From: Fructilactobacillus fructivorans
GTDB taxonomy: Bacteria; Bacillota; Bacilli; Lactobacillales; Lactobacillaceae
NCBI RefSeq assembly: GCF_001434095.1
Contig: NZ_AZDS01000003.1
Span: forward strand, 1-64,000
Length of the DNA stretch: 64,000 nucleotides
Direction of reading: 5' to 3'
Positions within the stretch are counted from its first letter, which is position 1; each line of letters begins with the position of its first letter. This document shows positions 17,902 to 27,821 of the stretch, in pieces. Made by a program: the position numbers and the translations under genes. The notes under the pieces are model-generated. The model did not search any database and was not told the DNA's origin. It saw only the letters and a list, made by a program, of their open reading frames with translations.

Positions 17902-17953
17902 ATTGGCTAAGATTGTTAAGACTTGGCGTAATTATTCTTGTAATTTCTCGAAT

Positions 17954-18643
17954 CTAACGGGCTTCGATTGTTTCGGGACCGTCAGCATGTTCAACAATAA
18001 TGGTATTAACGATGTTTAGGAACAAACCATGTTCCACAATTCCGGTCATACTATCGAGTTTTTCACCTAGTTGAACTGGGGTGGTGATCTCTGGTAGTCC
18101 AAGATCGATGATGTAATCACCGGAATCAGTCGTTAACTTTCCTCCATGACCACTTTGACGGAACTTTGGATGAAGTCCCATTCGATTAAGGCGGCGATAA
18201 AGTTGACCACTACCGTATGGAATTACTTCAAGTGGAAGTGGATAGTTGAGCTTTTTAACCATCTTACTTTCATCAACAATCCACATATTACGATCAGAGT
18301 TAATGGCCACGATTTTTTCCATCAAGTGCGCTGCACCGCCACCCTTAATTCCTTGGAAGTTCTTATCGATCTGATCAGCCCCATCAATGGTGAGGTCAAT
18401 GTGATCGACTTTGTCGACGTCCTTGGTGGTAATCCCAAGACTTTCAGCATAACGCTTAGTCTTGTTAGAAGTTGGTACCCCAATAATGTCTAAGCCTTCG
18501 TTCTTAATGCGTTCGCTTAGAGCATCTACCATGTACTTGATGGTGGTTCCCGATCCAAGACCTAAGACCATTCCATCCTTAACGTGTTTAACAGCTTCTT
18601 TTCCAACGTGTTTCTTTAACTCTCGCTGATCTGCTGAATTCAT
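17954..18643 (-). CDS. rpiA: Ribose-5-phosphate isomerase A
   Basis: 229 aa. It interconverts ribose 5-phosphate and ribulose 5-phosphate in the pentose/phosphoketolase pathways. The family blocks are [36 protein letters not shown] with the catalytic Asp region, and [12 protein letters not shown]. The ATG at 18643 was chosen because AAGGGG lies eight bases upstream; a TTG six codons earlier overlaps that site. It is a single gene convergent with gpmA. Confidence 0.97.
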   Translation of the reverse strand: MNSADQRELKKHVGKEAVKHVKDGMVLGLGSGTTIKYMVDALSERIKNEGLDIIGVPTSNKTKRYAESLGITTKDVDKVDHIDLTIDGADQIDKNFQGIKGGGAAHLMEKIVAINSDRNMWIVDESKMVKKLNYPLPLEVIPYGSGQLYRRLNRMGLHPKFRQSGHGGKLTTDSGDYIIDLGLPEITTPVQLGEKLDSMTGIVEHGLFLNIVNTIIVEHADGPETIEAR

Positions 18644-18732
18644 TTGATTGTTCCCCTTCAAATTAAGTCGTTACTTTCAGTAACTTGACTACTAATATTA
18701 ATTTTCACTGGTCTTCATGATTTTGTCAAGCA

Positions 18733-18762
18733 ATGTCAAATTTTAGAAAAGACTGGTAAAAT
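18733..18762 (+). promoter_or_regulatory. dut-radA promoter
   Basis: -35 ATGTCA (18733-18738), 18-base spacer, extended -10 TGGTAAAAT ending at 18762. Confidence 0.5.
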
Positions 18763-18801
18763 AATAATAGGAATTTTTGATAAATGAAGAGGTAATCGAT
18801 T

Positions 18802-19338
18802 ATGCTAAGAGGCTTTGAAATTGTTTCAAAATATCAGAACGAAAATTTAACGTTACCAAAACGAGCAACGGAAAAAGCAGCTGGCTATGACTTTGCCAGT
18901 GCTTGTGACATGACCATCCCATCAATCTGGAAAACCGGTTTGGTGCATGCGTTTGCCATTATCAAGGCACAAAAGAATTTAGATCAGCAAGCTATCATGG
19001 ATTCAGAAAAGGCCTTAAAACCGTTTCTGGTTCCAACCGGAATCAAGGCTTACATGCAACCAAACGAAGTGTTGATTATCGCAAATCGTTCGAGTAATCC
19101 ACTTAAACGAAACTTAGTGATTCCTAATGGGATTGGTGTCATTGATGCTGATTATTATAATAATGAAAGTGATGAGGGGGAGATTTTTGTCCAGATTTTA
19201 AATTTCGGCATCGTTGATCGCAAGATCAAGAAGGGTGACCGAATTGGACAAGGAATCTTCATGCCTTATTTATTGGCGGACAAAGATGAAGGACCAAAAT
19301 TAACTCGAAATGGGGGATTTGGCTCTTCTGGCAAATAG
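18802..19338 (+). CDS. dut: Deoxyuridine triphosphatase
   Basis: 178 aa trimeric dUTPase that hydrolyses dUTP to dUMP, keeping uracil out of DNA and feeding dTMP synthesis. Motif 1 AGYDFASA, motif 2 ANRSSNPLKRNL, motif 3 IPNGIGVIDADYYNN, motif 4 KKGDRIGQGIF and the C-terminal motif 5 RNGGFGSSG are all present. It has the insertion between motifs 1 and 2 seen in the lactobacillar form. Sixteen bases separate it from radA, so the two form an operon. Confidence 0.95.
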   Translation: MLRGFEIVSKYQNENLTLPKRATEKAAGYDFASACDMTIPSIWKTGLVHAFAIIKAQKNLDQQAIMDSEKALKPFLVPTGIKAYMQPNEVLIIANRSSNPLKRNLVIPNGIGVIDADYYNNESDEGEIFVQILNFGIVDRKIKKGDRIGQGIFMPYLLADKDEGPKLTRNGGFGSSGK

Positions 19339-19353
19339 TTAGGAAATGATTTA

Positions 19354-20736
19354 ATGGCTAAAACAAAAACACAATACGTTTGTTCCAACTGTGGATACAT
19401 TTCACCACGTTATATGGGACGTTGTCCCAACTGTGGCGAGTGGAACACGATGGTGGAGCAGACCGTTCAGAAGACCGATCCGAAAAAAGCTAATGTTAGT
19501 CGGGTTTCCCTTAGTGGCAACAAATCACGACCGCAGTTAATCGGACAGGTTAACGCAGAAAGTGCTCCTAGGGTCCAAGTAGACTCAAATGAATTAAATC
19601 GTGTCCTAGGTGGTGGAATCGTACCCGGGTCACTGGTATTAATTGGTGGTGATCCAGGAATTGGTAAGTCGACCTTACTCTTGCAAGTTTCTGGTCAGTT
19701 GGCTGAATCAGGGCAAAGGGTCCTCTATGTTTCGGGGGAAGAAAGTGCCGATCAGATTAAAATGAGGGCTGATCGACTGAATGTTTCCGAAAATGGTAAT
19801 TTATACATTTATCCTGAGACTGACATGGCTTCAATCAGAAAAGCCATTGAAGAAGTAAAACCCGATACGGTCATTATTGATTCAGTTCAGACCATGCAGG
19901 AGGATGAAATTCCCTCTGCCATTGGATCTGTGACCCAAGTTCGTGGAGTTACCTCTGACTTAATGAATATTGCTAAAACGAATGGAATTACTATTTTCTT
20001 AGTGGGTCATGTTACCAAAGGTGGAACGCTTGCAGGCCCTAAGACACTTGAACACATGGTGGATACCGTCCTTTATTTTGAAGGAGACAAACATCACTCT
20101 TATCGACTATTACGGGCCGTTAAGAATCGATTTGGTTCTACTAACGAGCTAGGAATCTTTCAGATGGACGAAGACGGTCTCAAAGAGGTTAAAAATCCAT
20201 CCGAAATTTTTCTGGAAGAACGCTTAAAGAATGCCACCGGCTCTGCCATTGTGGTAGCAATGGAGGGAACTCGTCCGATTCTAGTGGAATTACAGGCTCT
20301 GATTGTTCCATCGGTTTTTGGGAACGCACAAAGGACCGCTTCTGGTCTTGATCGGAACCGGGTCTCGTTGATTATGGCGGTTTTAGAAAAACGAGCTGGA
20401 TTAATGTTGCAAAATCAGGACGCCTATTTAAAGGCTGCTGGTGGAGTGAAGTTAAACGAACCAGCAATTGACCTGGCAATGGCAATCAGTATTGCTTCCA
20501 GTTACGAAAACGTGGGAACCGATCCGAAAGAATGCTACATTGGTGAACTTGGCTTGACTGGTGAAATTCGACGGGTTAATCGAATTGAACAACGCGTCAT
20601 TGAGGCCCAAAAGTTAGGCTTTAAGCGAGTACTTGTTCCCAAATATAACTTAAAGGGATGGACGCCACCAAAGAACATTCAAGTGGTGGGCGTCTCGACC
20701 ATTGGTGAAGCATTGAAGACGGCACTAAAAAAGTAA
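19354..20736 (+). CDS. radA: DNA repair ATPase RadA/Sms
   Basis: 460 aa. A four-cysteine zinc finger (CSNCGY and CPNCGE, residues 10-30) is followed by a RecA-like ATPase with Walker [11 protein letters not shown], the RadA-specific KNRFG motif, and a C-terminal Lon-protease-like domain (from about 280, with [18 protein letters not shown] and [10 protein letters not shown]). RadA is a helicase-like factor for branch migration in recombination and natural transformation. Ribosome site AGGAAATGA. Confidence 0.97.
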   Translation: MAKTKTQYVCSNCGYISPRYMGRCPNCGEWNTMVEQTVQKTDPKKANVSRVSLSGNKSRPQLIGQVNAESAPRVQVDSNELNRVLGGGIVPGSLVLIGGDPGIGKSTLLLQVSGQLAESGQRVLYVSGEESADQIKMRADRLNVSENGNLYIYPETDMASIRKAIEEVKPDTVIIDSVQTMQEDEIPSAIGSVTQVRGVTSDLMNIAKTNGITIFLVGHVTKGGTLAGPKTLEHMVDTVLYFEGDKHHSYRLLRAVKNRFGSTNELGIFQMDEDGLKEVKNPSEIFLEERLKNATGSAIVVAMEGTRPILVELQALIVPSVFGNAQRTASGLDRNRVSLIMAVLEKRAGLMLQNQDAYLKAAGGVKLNEPAIDLAMAISIASSYENVGTDPKECYIGELGLTGEIRRVNRIEQRVIEAQKLGFKRVLVPKYNLKGWTPPKNIQVVGVSTIGEALKTALKK

Positions 20737-20835
20737 AATATTTTCTTTTCAATTGGTCTAGTTCATAATGGATGGGATCATTGATTTGGGTCATTATGAG
20801 TATGTTAGTATTGAATAATAATTAGGAGGTTGGAC

Positions 20836-22245
20836 ATGCTAAAAGTTTATAATTCACTTACAAATGAAAAAGAAAAATTCGAGCCGATTACACCCGGTGT
20901 GGTTAATATGTATGTCTGTGGTCCAACTGTTTATAACTACATTCATATCGGTAACGCTAGAAGCGTGGTAGCGTTTGATACTATTCGTCGGTATCTAGAA
21001 TATTGTGGCTACCAAGTGAACTATGTGTCCAATTTTACTGACGTTGACGATAAAATGATTAATGAAGCAAAAAAAGAGGGAACGACGGTTCCTAAGTTAG
21101 CTGATAAGTACATCAATGCTTACATGGAAGATACCAAGGCTCTAAACGTAAAGCCCGCAACCGTTAACCCACGGGCAACGGATAATATTAGGGACATCAT
21201 TGCCTTTGTGGTTGATTTAATTGATAAGGGATATGCTTATAATGTTAACGGAACGGTCTACTATCGTGCCCGAAAGTTTAAATCATATGGCCTGTTAGGT
21301 CATGAGAACATTGATGATCTTGAGAGTGGTGCAAGTGAACACGTTTCAAGTGAAGAATTGGCCCAGAAGGAGGATCCAATTGATTTTGCCCTCTGGAAAA
21401 AAGCAAAACCGGATGAGATTTCATGGGATTCACCGTGGGGAAAAGGACGCCCGGGTTGGCACATTGAATGTTCAGTGATGTCAACCAAATATTTGGGTAA
21501 TACTTTTGATATCCACGGAGGTGGAATTGATTTAGAATTTCCTCACCATGAAAATGAACGGGCTCAAAGTGAAGCCAAGACTGATCAAAAATTTGTTAAT
21601 TACTGGCTTCATAATGGCTTCGTTACCGTCGGCGACGACGATGAAAAGATGAGTAAGTCAAAGGGAAACTTTGTGACGGTTCACGATCTCTTGAAAAAGG
21701 ATAACCCACAGGCACTTCGGTTTCTAATCTCAACCACCCAGTACCGGCGTCCAATTCGATTTAGCCAGCAAGGAGTTGACGAAGCAGCTACTAATCTGCA
21801 AAAAATCCAAACCGCCTTTGACAATTTAAATTACCGATTAAAGGATGCTGAGGCTTACAATGATCCAAAATTAGATCAGGAAATTCGGCAAATCCAAGCT
21901 GATTTTCAGGATGCCATGAATGATGATTTTAACGTTCAAAATGGAATTGCGAAGGTTTACGAGCTAGCTAAACTTGGCAATGTCTACGCAGAACGTCCCG
22001 TTGTTTTTAAAGAATCAATCAAATTGTTGATGAAGCGACTGGAACAGTTATCTTCCATTTTTGGAATTAAACTCCAAAGTAGCGAATTAAATGATGATAA
22101 AGTTAAAGAATTAATTCAAGAAAGAAATAACGCTCGGGAGAACAAGCAGTTTGCCCGAAGCGATGAAATTCGTGATGAATTAAAAAATAAGGGAATTATA
22201 CTAGAAGATACACCGCAAGGAACACGGTTCAGAAGGGAAAATTAA
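20836..22245 (+). CDS. cysS: Cysteinyl-tRNA synthetase
   Basis: 469 aa class I synthetase that charges tRNA-Cys. Zinc ligands are [16 protein letters not shown] and [11 protein letters not shown]; the HIGH motif is HIGNARS and KMSKSKGN is the second signature. The ATG at 20836 has AGGAGG at 20824-20829; a TTG at 20830 is part of that site. No T-box leader is seen upstream. It heads cysS-mrnC-rlmB, a conserved Firmicute cluster. Confidence 0.98.
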   Translation: MLKVYNSLTNEKEKFEPITPGVVNMYVCGPTVYNYIHIGNARSVVAFDTIRRYLEYCGYQVNYVSNFTDVDDKMINEAKKEGTTVPKLADKYINAYMEDTKALNVKPATVNPRATDNIRDIIAFVVDLIDKGYAYNVNGTVYYRARKFKSYGLLGHENIDDLESGASEHVSSEELAQKEDPIDFALWKKAKPDEISWDSPWGKGRPGWHIECSVMSTKYLGNTFDIHGGGIDLEFPHHENERAQSEAKTDQKFVNYWLHNGFVTVGDDDEKMSKSKGNFVTVHDLLKKDNPQALRFLISTTQYRRPIRFSQQGVDEAATNLQKIQTAFDNLNYRLKDAEAYNDPKLDQEIRQIQADFQDAMNDDFNVQNGIAKVYELAKLGNVYAERPVVFKESIKLLMKRLEQLSSIFGIKLQSSELNDDKVKELIQERNNARENKQFARSDEIRDELKNKGIILEDTPQGTRFRREN

Positions 22246-22250
22246 TTTAG

Positions 22251-22676
22251 ATGAGTGAAGCGGACGACAATATTCAATATCGACAGTTAAATGGAATTGT
22301 ATTGGCTTATTTGGGGGATGCAGTTTACGAGGTATATATCAGACGTCATCTAATTGATGAGGGAGTTGCTAGACCAAACCAACTACAAAGGTTTGCCACC
22401 AAGTACGTATCCGCTAAAGCTCAAGCTGGACTAATTGATCTCATGAAGCAGGATGGAATTCTAAGTGATGAAGAGGCTTACTTCTTTAAACGTGGGCGTA
22501 ACGCTAAGAGCTATACTCATGCTAAGAATACGAGTGTTGTTACTTATCGGATCTCAACTGGTTTTGAAGCCCTTTTTGGTTTCTTATCACTTAGTGGTCA
22601 GGACAAGCGTCTTGATGAATTGGCCAAGTGGTGCATTGATCAAGTAGACGCTGGGAGAGTGGAATATGAGAGATAA
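22251..22676 (+). CDS. mrnC: Mini-ribonuclease III
   Basis: 141 aa, an RNase III catalytic domain without the double-stranded RNA-binding domain. [19 protein letters not shown] holds the catalytic acidic residues, and FKRGRNAKS is a family motif. In Bacillus it matures 23S rRNA ends. It starts six bases after cysS and overlaps rlmB by 11 bases. Confidence 0.95.
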   Translation: MSEADDNIQYRQLNGIVLAYLGDAVYEVYIRRHLIDEGVARPNQLQRFATKYVSAKAQAGLIDLMKQDGILSDEEAYFFKRGRNAKSYTHAKNTSVVTYRISTGFEALFGFLSLSGQDKRLDELAKWCIDQVDAGRVEYER

Positions 22677-23418
22677 TGAATACTTTATAATTGGAAGACA
22701 TCCGGCAGTTGCTGCCTTGCGAAGTAAGGATCAAGAGATTAATAAGGTGTTTTTGCAAAGTGGAATTAGTCAGGATGATGACACGGTTAAAAACATTATT
22801 CGTTTGGCAAAGGGACGTCATCTAGTCATTTCGAAAGTCCCTAAACAGAAACTAGACCTAATGTCAGACAATCAGAATCATCAGGGAGTGATGCTCGCAA
22901 TTGCTTCTTTTAAATATGCTTCAATTGATGATTTGTTTGAGAATGCCCAATCCAAGGGCGAAAAGCCGTATTTCGTTATTTTGGATAATATTGCTGATCC
23001 ACATAACTTAGGCTCGATCATTAGAACTGCGGATGCTGCTGGAGTTCATGGCATTATTATTCCTAAACGTCGTGCGGTAGGGTTGACTTCAACGGTGGCA
23101 AAAACATCAGCGGGGGCCATCGAGCGGGTTCCAGTTGCACGAGTCACTAACTTGGTTAATACCGTTAAAGAACTTAAAGATCGTGGCGTATGGATTTTTG
23201 GAACGGATATGAAGGGAACCGATTATCGGCGCTGGGATGCACGTGGAGCTTCCGCATTAATCATTGGTAGTGAAGGTAAGGGAATCGCTCCTCTTCTTAA
23301 GAAACAGGTCGATGAGACCCTCACAATTCCAATGGTAGGCGACATTCAAAGTCTTAATGCTTCGGTAGCAGCGGGTCTTGTGATGTATCAGGGATTTAAC
23401 TCCCGTCATCCGTTATAA
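22666..23418 (+). CDS. rlmB: 23S rRNA (guanosine-2'-O-)-methyltransferase RlmB
   Basis: 250 aa SpoU/TrmH-family methyltransferase. The N-terminal substrate domain (about 1-80) begins with [11 protein letters not shown], and the knotted SAM-binding domain carries [29 protein letters not shown] and [17 protein letters not shown]. The family methylates G2251 of 23S rRNA in E. coli. The ATG lies inside mrnC, with GGGAG eight bases upstream, so the two are translationally coupled. A terminator follows. Confidence 0.95.
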   Translation: MRDNEYFIIGRHPAVAALRSKDQEINKVFLQSGISQDDDTVKNIIRLAKGRHLVISKVPKQKLDLMSDNQNHQGVMLAIASFKYASIDDLFENAQSKGEKPYFVILDNIADPHNLGSIIRTADAAGVHGIIIPKRRAVGLTSTVAKTSAGAIERVPVARVTNLVNTVKELKDRGVWIFGTDMKGTDYRRWDARGASALIIGSEGKGIAPLLKKQVDETLTIPMVGDIQSLNASVAAGLVMYQGFNSRHPL

Positions 23419-23434
23419 TTAAATAATTTAGTTT

Positions 23435-23466
23435 GGGAATGATACTTTTGGATCATTCTCTTTTTG
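23435..23466 (+). terminator. cysS-mrnC-rlmB terminator
   Basis: GAATGAT (23437-23443) pairs with ATCATTC (23452-23458); the tail is TCTTTTTG. Confidence 0.75.
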
Positions 23467-23471
23467 TTACC

Positions 23472-23495
23472 TTAATATCGGATTTTCGATATTAA
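23472..23495. repeat. Inverted repeat upstream of sigH
   Basis: TTAATATCG (23472-23480), loop GATTTT, CGATATTAA (23487-23495). There is no T-run after it and a terminator already lies upstream, so it may be an operator or an mRNA structure. Function unknown. Confidence 0.45.
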
Positions 23496-23523
23496 AAATT
23501 GGTTAGTGGATAATTTTTCGTAT

Positions 23524-23537
23524 CAAACATTTGTTCG
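23524..23537. promoter_or_regulatory. Possible LexA box upstream of sigH
   Basis: CAAACATTTGTTCG differs by one base from the palindromic core CGAAC-N4-GTTCG used by Gram-positive LexA. It lies 71 bases before the sigH start. Could be chance. Confidence 0.3.
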
Positions 23538-23607
23538 CTTGTTTTGATTAAATCTACTTGGGTACGATATTAATTGTTAATTAATTGATTGAGGGGAGAT
23601 CCAACTT

Positions 23608-24189
23608 GTGAACAAAGAAAATGGACGTGCTAAAGAGTTGAAACTAATTGAAGATGCTAAGTGGAATGATGCTGACTTTATTAAATTATTTGAAAAATAT
23701 GCACCAATTTATTTAAAACTGTGGAATGATTTTTACGTTTCGGATATGGAATTATCAGATTGGAAACAAGAAGCGGCCATTGTTCTTCACCGGACAATTA
23801 TTCGATATGATGCAAGTCGAAATGTGACCCTTGGCAGCTATTACAAAACGAATTTAAAAAATCGATTATATGATATTTTACGAAGAAAACGGGCACAAAA
23901 GCGACTTCCTGATTCCAAAAAAGCATCTTTTAGTGCTTACAGCCAGTTTTATTCGGATACAATTGCTGATGTTCATGCTGCTAATCCAGAGCGAGTGCTC
24001 TCAATCTATGAAAATTTACAGATTCTAATGAAAAAATCTTCCGTAGTGGAAAGGCTAGTGGTTATTAAATCGCTTGAAAACCTTACTTTTGAAAAAATGG
24101 CTAACCTTTCTGATGAAAATATGATGAGATTGAAGAATGCGATGGCACGTTGCCGACGCAAGTATCATGAGATTAATCGAATTGACTAA
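23608..24189 (+). CDS. sigH: Alternative sigma factor SigH/ComX-like
   Basis: 193 aa. A sigma-70-like region 2 (about 35-90, with LSDWKQEAAIVLHRTIIRYD and GSYYKTNLKNRLYDILRRKRAQ) and a weaker region 4 (about 130-190) fit the SigH/ComX group, which drives late competence genes in streptococci and lactobacilli. The location between rlmB and rpmG-secE-nusG is the conserved sigH site. The GTG at 23608 has GGGGAG upstream. The window also holds comFA and comFC, possible targets, but no ComX box was convincing there. Confidence 0.85.
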   Translation: MNKENGRAKELKLIEDAKWNDADFIKLFEKYAPIYLKLWNDFYVSDMELSDWKQEAAIVLHRTIIRYDASRNVTLGSYYKTNLKNRLYDILRRKRAQKRLPDSKKASFSAYSQFYSDTIADVHAANPERVLSIYENLQILMKKSSVVERLVVIKSLENLTFEKMANLSDENMMRLKNAMARCRRKYHEINRID

Positions 24190-24237
24190 TGTCCCTATTG
24201 ATGATAGTATTAACTAGATATTAAGGAGGTGCAGCTT

Positions 24238-24387
24238 ATGGCACAGAAAAAAGTGGCACTAGCCTGTTCTGTATGTGGTTCAAGAAACTACACCATTGCT
24301 AGCAATCCTAATCGCGTTAAACGATTGGAAGTAAATAAATTTTGTAAGCATTGTGGAAAATACACGTTGCACCGTGAAACTCGCTAA
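24238..24387 (+). CDS. rpmG: Ribosomal protein L33 (zinc-binding form)
   Basis: 49 aa. Two cysteine pairs, CSVC and CKHC, mark the zinc-binding form of L33; the end KYTLHRETR is standard. AAGGAGG lies before the ATG. It sits between sigH and secE in the usual order. Confidence 0.95.
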   Translation: MAQKKVALACSVCGSRNYTIASNPNRVKRLEVNKFCKHCGKYTLHRETR

Positions 24388-24400
24388 GAGGGGAATTTAC

Positions 24401-24580
24401 ATGAAACGATTTTGGAACTTTTTAAAAAGTGTTGTTGCAGAAATGAAAGTGGTTGTTTGGCCGAACGCTAAACAAACGAGAACTGATACTTCAATCGTTG
24501 TTTGGACCACCATCTTTTTTGCAATTTTCCTTGGTGTAATTGACTGGGCTATTCAAGCAGCCTTGAAGTTGTTGGCCTAA
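24401..24580 (+). CDS. secE: Preprotein translocase subunit SecE
   Basis: 59 aa, the short Gram-positive SecE with one membrane segment (IVVWTTIFFAIFLGVIDWAI) after the amphipathic stretch EMKVVVWPNAKQTRTDT. It clamps SecY in the SecYEG channel. The ATG at 24401 has GAGGGGAA upstream; a longer frame overlaps rpmG and is not needed. Confidence 0.95.
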   Translation: MKRFWNFLKSVVAEMKVVVWPNAKQTRTDTSIVVWTTIFFAIFLGVIDWAIQAALKLLA

Positions 24581-24626
24581 ACTAGATTAGTATGTTAATT
24601 TCTGTTATAGTTACTTTAGTGATAAG

Positions 24627-24651
24627 AACTTCGTTTACGCGGAGTTTTTTT
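24627..24651 (+). terminator. Terminator between secE and nusG
   Basis: AACTTCG (24627-24633) pairs with CGGAGTT (24640-24646) with one wobble; seven T follow. It may be partial, since nusG has no strong promoter of its own. Confidence 0.6.
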
Positions 24652-24682
24652 ATTTTGTTTTAAGTTAAAGGAGATAATCATT

Positions 24683-25243
24683 GTGGTAGAGACTGCTGAG
24701 AAGCAATGGTATGTATTGCATACATACTCTGGCTATGAAAACAAAGTTAAGATGAATCTTGAATCTAGAAAAGAATCTATGGGAATGGAAGATTATATTT
24801 TTGACATTGTGGTCCCAGAAACTGAGGAACATGAAGTTAAAAATGGCAAAGAAAAAGTTGTAATGAACAAAACTTTCCCAGGGTACGTCTTGGTTCAAAT
24901 GGTAATGACTGATAGAGCTTGGTATGTTGTTCGAAATACCCCCGGTGTTACTGGATTCATTGGTTCTCATGGGCAAGGTTCTAAACCTAATCCCTTATTA
25001 CCTGAAGAGGTTGATAACGTAATGTCGACCATTGGGGTGAAAAAGCATGTTAAGCCATTGGATAGCCAAGTTGGTGACACGGTTACCATCGTTGAAGGAG
25101 CATTCAAAGGCCTTTCTGGTAAGATTACTGAGATTGATAATACTAAGGGAAAACTCAAAGTTAACATTGATATGTTTGGTAGAGAAACCAGCACTGAACT
25201 TGAATTCGATCAAGTTAAACCCTTAGAAGCAGATTCTCAGTAA
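24683..25243 (+). CDS. nusG: Transcription termination/antitermination factor NusG
   Basis: 186 aa. The N-terminal NGN domain (QWYVLHTYSGYENKVKMNLE, then MNKTFPGYVLVQM) binds RNA polymerase, and the C-terminal KOW domain (about 130-180, VGDTVTIVEGAFKGLSGKI) contacts ribosome or partner proteins. GTG start at 24683, nine bases after AAAGGAGA. Confidence 0.97.
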   Translation: MVETAEKQWYVLHTYSGYENKVKMNLESRKESMGMEDYIFDIVVPETEEHEVKNGKEKVVMNKTFPGYVLVQMVMTDRAWYVVRNTPGVTGFIGSHGQGSKPNPLLPEEVDNVMSTIGVKKHVKPLDSQVGDTVTIVEGAFKGLSGKITEIDNTKGKLKVNIDMFGRETSTELEFDQVKPLEADSQ

Positions 25244-25251
25244 ATTACTCA

Positions 25252-25280
25252 TTGTCACGTTTAAATAAACGTGGTATATT
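25252..25280 (+). promoter_or_regulatory. rplK-rplA promoter
   Basis: -35 TTGTCA (25252-25257), 17-base spacer, -10 TATATT (25275-25280). An inverted repeat CACGTTT/AAACGTG (25256-25262 and 25267-25273) fills the spacer. Confidence 0.75.
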
Positions 25281-25309
25281 TATCTAGTATGCGTATTGCA
25301 TAAATTAAC

Positions 25310-25342
25310 GTGGGAGAAGAAATTTTAATCTTCATTTACCAC
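25310..25342 (+). promoter_or_regulatory. L1-binding leader structure upstream of rplK
   Basis: GTGG-GA-GAAGA (25310-25320) faces TCTTC-ATTTA-CCAC (25329-25342): two helices split by an asymmetric internal loop, the form of the L1 site on 23S rRNA and on L1 mRNAs. Probably autoregulatory. Confidence 0.65.
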
Positions 25343-25367
25343 ACACGGACTTAAGGAGGTATGTCTC

Positions 25368-25793
25368 GTGGCTAAAAAAGTAGCTAATGTAGTTAAACTA
25401 CAAATACCTGCGGGTAAAGCAACACCCGCTCCTCCAGTTGGACCTGCTTTAGGTCAAGCTGGAATTAATATTATGGGTTTCACCAAGGAATTTAACGCAC
25501 GTACTGCTGATCAAGCAGGAATGCTTATTCCAGTTGTGATTACTGTTTACGAAGATCGTTCATTTGATTTTGTAACCAAGACCCCTCCAGCCGCTGTCCT
25601 ATTAAAGAAAGCCGCTGGTGTTGAACACGGTTCCGGTGAACCTAATACTAACAAGGTCGCTAAGGTTACCAAAGACCAAGTTAAGCAAATTGCCGAAACT
25701 AAAATGCAAGATCTAAACGCAGCTGATGTAGAAGCAGCTATGCGCATGGTTGAAGGTACGGCACGTAGTATGGGATTCACTGTTGAAGGTTAA
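25368..25793 (+). CDS. rplK: Ribosomal protein L11
   Basis: 141 aa. L11 binds the GTPase-associated region of 23S rRNA. The start [20 protein letters not shown] and GFTKEFNA are diagnostic, as is the [10 protein letters not shown] segment. GTG start at 25368 after AAGGAGG. First gene of rplK-rplA. Confidence 0.98.
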   Translation: MAKKVANVVKLQIPAGKATPAPPVGPALGQAGINIMGFTKEFNARTADQAGMLIPVVITVYEDRSFDFVTKTPPAAVLLKKAAGVEHGSGEPNTNKVAKVTKDQVKQIAETKMQDLNAADVEAAMRMVEGTARSMGFTVEG

Positions 25794-25810
25794 TTTCACT
25801 ATGCCCGGAC

Positions 25811-25836
25811 AGCACGTTATCGAAAGATAGTGTGCT
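25811..25836 (+). other. GAAA-capped hairpin between rplK and rplA
   Basis: AGCACGTTATC (25811-25821), GAAA loop, GATAGTGTGCT (25826-25836): an 11-bp stem with two G-T wobbles. It lies just before the second L1 site and lacks a T-run, so it is a processing or regulatory structure rather than a terminator. Confidence 0.5.
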
Positions 25837-25837
25837 A

Positions 25838-25863
25838 GTGGGAGGAAATTCCGTTATAACCAC
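25838..25863 (+). promoter_or_regulatory. L1-binding leader structure upstream of rplA
   Basis: GTGG-GA-GGAA (25838-25847) faces TTCC-GTTATAA-CCAC (25849-25863). This matches the L1 mRNA operator known in Gram-positive bacteria and lies directly before the rplA ribosome site. Confidence 0.7.
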
Positions 25864-25884
25864 AATTGCAAGGAGGAAGACACA

Positions 25885-26577
25885 ATGGCTCGTAAGAGAG
25901 GTAAGAAGTACGAAGATGCTTCTAAGCAAATTGATAAGAGTAAAAAGTACTCTGCTCAAGATGCTGTAGAATTAGTTCAAAAATTAGATGCAGTTAACTT
26001 TGATGACACTATCAGAGTTGTCTACAAATTAAACGTTGATACTAAACAAGCTGATCAACAATTACGTGGTGCCGTAGTTTTACCTAATGGTACTGGTAAG
26101 GATCAAACTGTTGTAGTATTTGCTAAGGGTGAAAAAGCCCAAGACGCTAAGGATGCCGGTGCTGACTACGTTGGTGACGATGACTTAGCTCAAAAGATTC
26201 AAGATGGATGGCTCGACTTCGACGTCGCAATTGCCACTCCTGATATGATGGCTCAAGTTGGTCGTTTAGGTCGTGTATTAGGACCTAAAGGATTAATGCC
26301 AAACCCTAAGACTGGAACTGTTACCATGGATGTTTCAAAGGCGGTTTCTGATGCTAAGGCTGGTAAGGTTACTTACAGAACTGACCGTGATGGAAACGTT
26401 GCAGTTGCAATCGGTAAAGATTCATTCGATGCAGATAAGTTGGCTGAAAATCTTAACACCATCAATGATGTGATTGTTAAGAATCGTCCAGCATCTGTTC
26501 GTGGAACTTACATTAGTAACATTTCTGTTTCATCAACAATGGGACCTGGTGTCGCTGTTGATCCTGAATCATTTTAG
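25885..26577 (+). CDS. rplA: Ribosomal protein L1
   Basis: 230 aa. L1 forms the mobile stalk at the ribosomal E site and represses its own mRNA. Conserved are GKKYEDA near the start, [19 protein letters not shown] and [20 protein letters not shown] precedes the ATG. Confidence 0.98.
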   Translation: MARKRGKKYEDASKQIDKSKKYSAQDAVELVQKLDAVNFDDTIRVVYKLNVDTKQADQQLRGAVVLPNGTGKDQTVVVFAKGEKAQDAKDAGADYVGDDDLAQKIQDGWLDFDVAIATPDMMAQVGRLGRVLGPKGLMPNPKTGTVTMDVSKAVSDAKAGKVTYRTDRDGNVAVAIGKDSFDADKLAENLNTINDVIVKNRPASVRGTYISNISVSSTMGPGVAVDPESF

Positions 26578-26603
26578 TTACTAACTAATTAAATAATCCC
26601 TAA

Positions 26604-26632
26604 TTGACTAATATTTATCGTTATGATAGATT
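26604..26632 (+). promoter_or_regulatory. rplJ-rplL promoter
   Basis: -35 TTGACT (26604-26609), 17-base spacer, -10 TAGATT (26627-26632), before the L10 leader. Confidence 0.6.
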
Positions 26633-26639
26633 ATTAGTT

Positions 26640-26742
26640 GAATGTGATTCGCCTAAGACTCAGGTGGTTTTAACCTTAATTATGCCTGCCGAGGAGTAAA
26701 ACACTCTTTCTCTATGTTTTGGCGAACATAGGGATTTTTTAT
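26640..26742 (+). ncRNA. L10 leader RNA
   Basis: The segment contains CCTAAGACTCAGGTGG and TATGCCTGCCGAGGAG, conserved in Firmicute L10 leaders, then a terminator-like hairpin CTATGTT (26712-26718)/AACATAG (26725-26731) with six T. L10(L7/L12) binding to this leader controls rplJ-rplL in the family. Confidence 0.85.
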
Positions 26743-26775
26743 TAAGTCCCAAAATACATTGGGAGGTGAAATAAT

Positions 26776-27294
26776 ATGCCAAGAAAGAACGTTATTGATG
26801 CTAAAGCCAAGAAGGTTGATGAAGTTGCTGACCAACTGCAAAAAGCCGTATCAGCAATTGTTGTTGATTACCGTGGTTTAAGTGTTGCTCAAGATACTGA
26901 TTTACGTAAACAACTACGTGATAATGATGTATCAATGAGTGTTATTAAGAACAAAATTTTGGAACGTGCCGCTGATAAAGCCGACGTTAAAGATTTAAAG
27001 GATACCTTTGTTGGACCAACTGCCGTTGCATTTTCTGATGAAGACCCAGTTGCTCCTGCCAAGATCTTGAAGAATTTTGCTGATGATAATCCAGAACTTG
27101 AAATCAAGGGTGGAATTATCGAAGGTAAGATTGCTTCACTTGATGAAATCAATGAATTTGCTGCTCTACCAAGCCGTGAAGAATTGCTTTCAACTCTTGC
27201 TAACATCTTGAAAGATCCTATCCGTAAGGTTGCTTATGCTGTTAATGCTGTTGTTGATAAAGATGACAATGGTGACGACAGTGATGCAGCTTAA
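26776..27294 (+). CDS. rplJ: Ribosomal protein L10
   Basis: 172 aa. L10 anchors the L7/L12 dimers. The start [25 protein letters not shown]-type motif and the helical C-terminus that binds L7/L12 are present; the tail is acidic. GGGAGGTGA precedes the ATG. Confidence 0.98.
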   Translation: MPRKNVIDAKAKKVDEVADQLQKAVSAIVVDYRGLSVAQDTDLRKQLRDNDVSMSVIKNKILERAADKADVKDLKDTFVGPTAVAFSDEDPVAPAKILKNFADDNPELEIKGGIIEGKIASLDEINEFAALPSREELLSTLANILKDPIRKVAYAVNAVVDKDDNGDDSDAA

Positions 27295-27332
27295 TAAAAA
27301 TAAATTAAATGTCCTAATAGGAGGAAATTAAA

Positions 27333-27698
27333 ATGGCTTTTGATAAAGATAATATTATTGCTCAATTAAAAGAAGCTTCAATTACTGAATTAAATGACTT
27401 AGTTAAGTCAATCGAAGATGAATTCGATGTTTCAGCAGCTGCCCCAGTTGCTGCTGCAGGTGCTTCCGGTGACGACAGTGCTACCAAAGATTCATACGAT
27501 GTTGAACTTACTGAAGCAGGTCAAGAAAAGATCAAGGTTATCAAGGCAGTTAGAGATATCACTGGTCTTGGTTTGAAAGATGCTAAGGACTTAGTTGACG
27601 GTGCTCCTAAGGCTGTTAAAGAAGGCGCTTCAGAAGCAGATGCTAACGACATTAAGGATAAGCTTGAAGCCGTTGGTGCTACTGTAACTCTTAAGTAG
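27333..27698 (+). CDS. rplL: Ribosomal protein L7/L12
   Basis: 121 aa. The N-terminal dimerisation helix (1-35), an Ala/Gly hinge ([14 protein letters not shown]) and the C-terminal factor-binding domain ([19 protein letters not shown]) are all present. It ends the cluster with a strong terminator. Confidence 0.98.
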   Translation: MAFDKDNIIAQLKEASITELNDLVKSIEDEFDVSAAAPVAAAGASGDDSATKDSYDVELTEAGQEKIKVIKAVRDITGLGLKDAKDLVDGAPKAVKEGASEADANDIKDKLEAVGATVTLK

Positions 27699-27707
27699 TT
27701 TACACCC

Positions 27708-27740
27708 AAAAAGAACGTGCCTAAGCACGTTCTTTTTTTT
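27708..27740 (+). terminator. rplJ-rplL terminator
   Basis: AAAGAACGTGC, loop CTAA, GCACGTTCTTT, then T-run to 27740. Confidence 0.92.
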
Positions 27741-27821
27741 GCTTTAATTTTGTGCAAATAAAGTTGTTTTATGTGATAAAAATTGAGAGAATGAAGTTAG
27801 CCAATTTTTGGGGGTTAACAA

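Noticed and set aside
20737-20835. T-box leader before cysS
   Set aside because: Fewer than 100 bases, no T-box sequence and no terminator hairpin.
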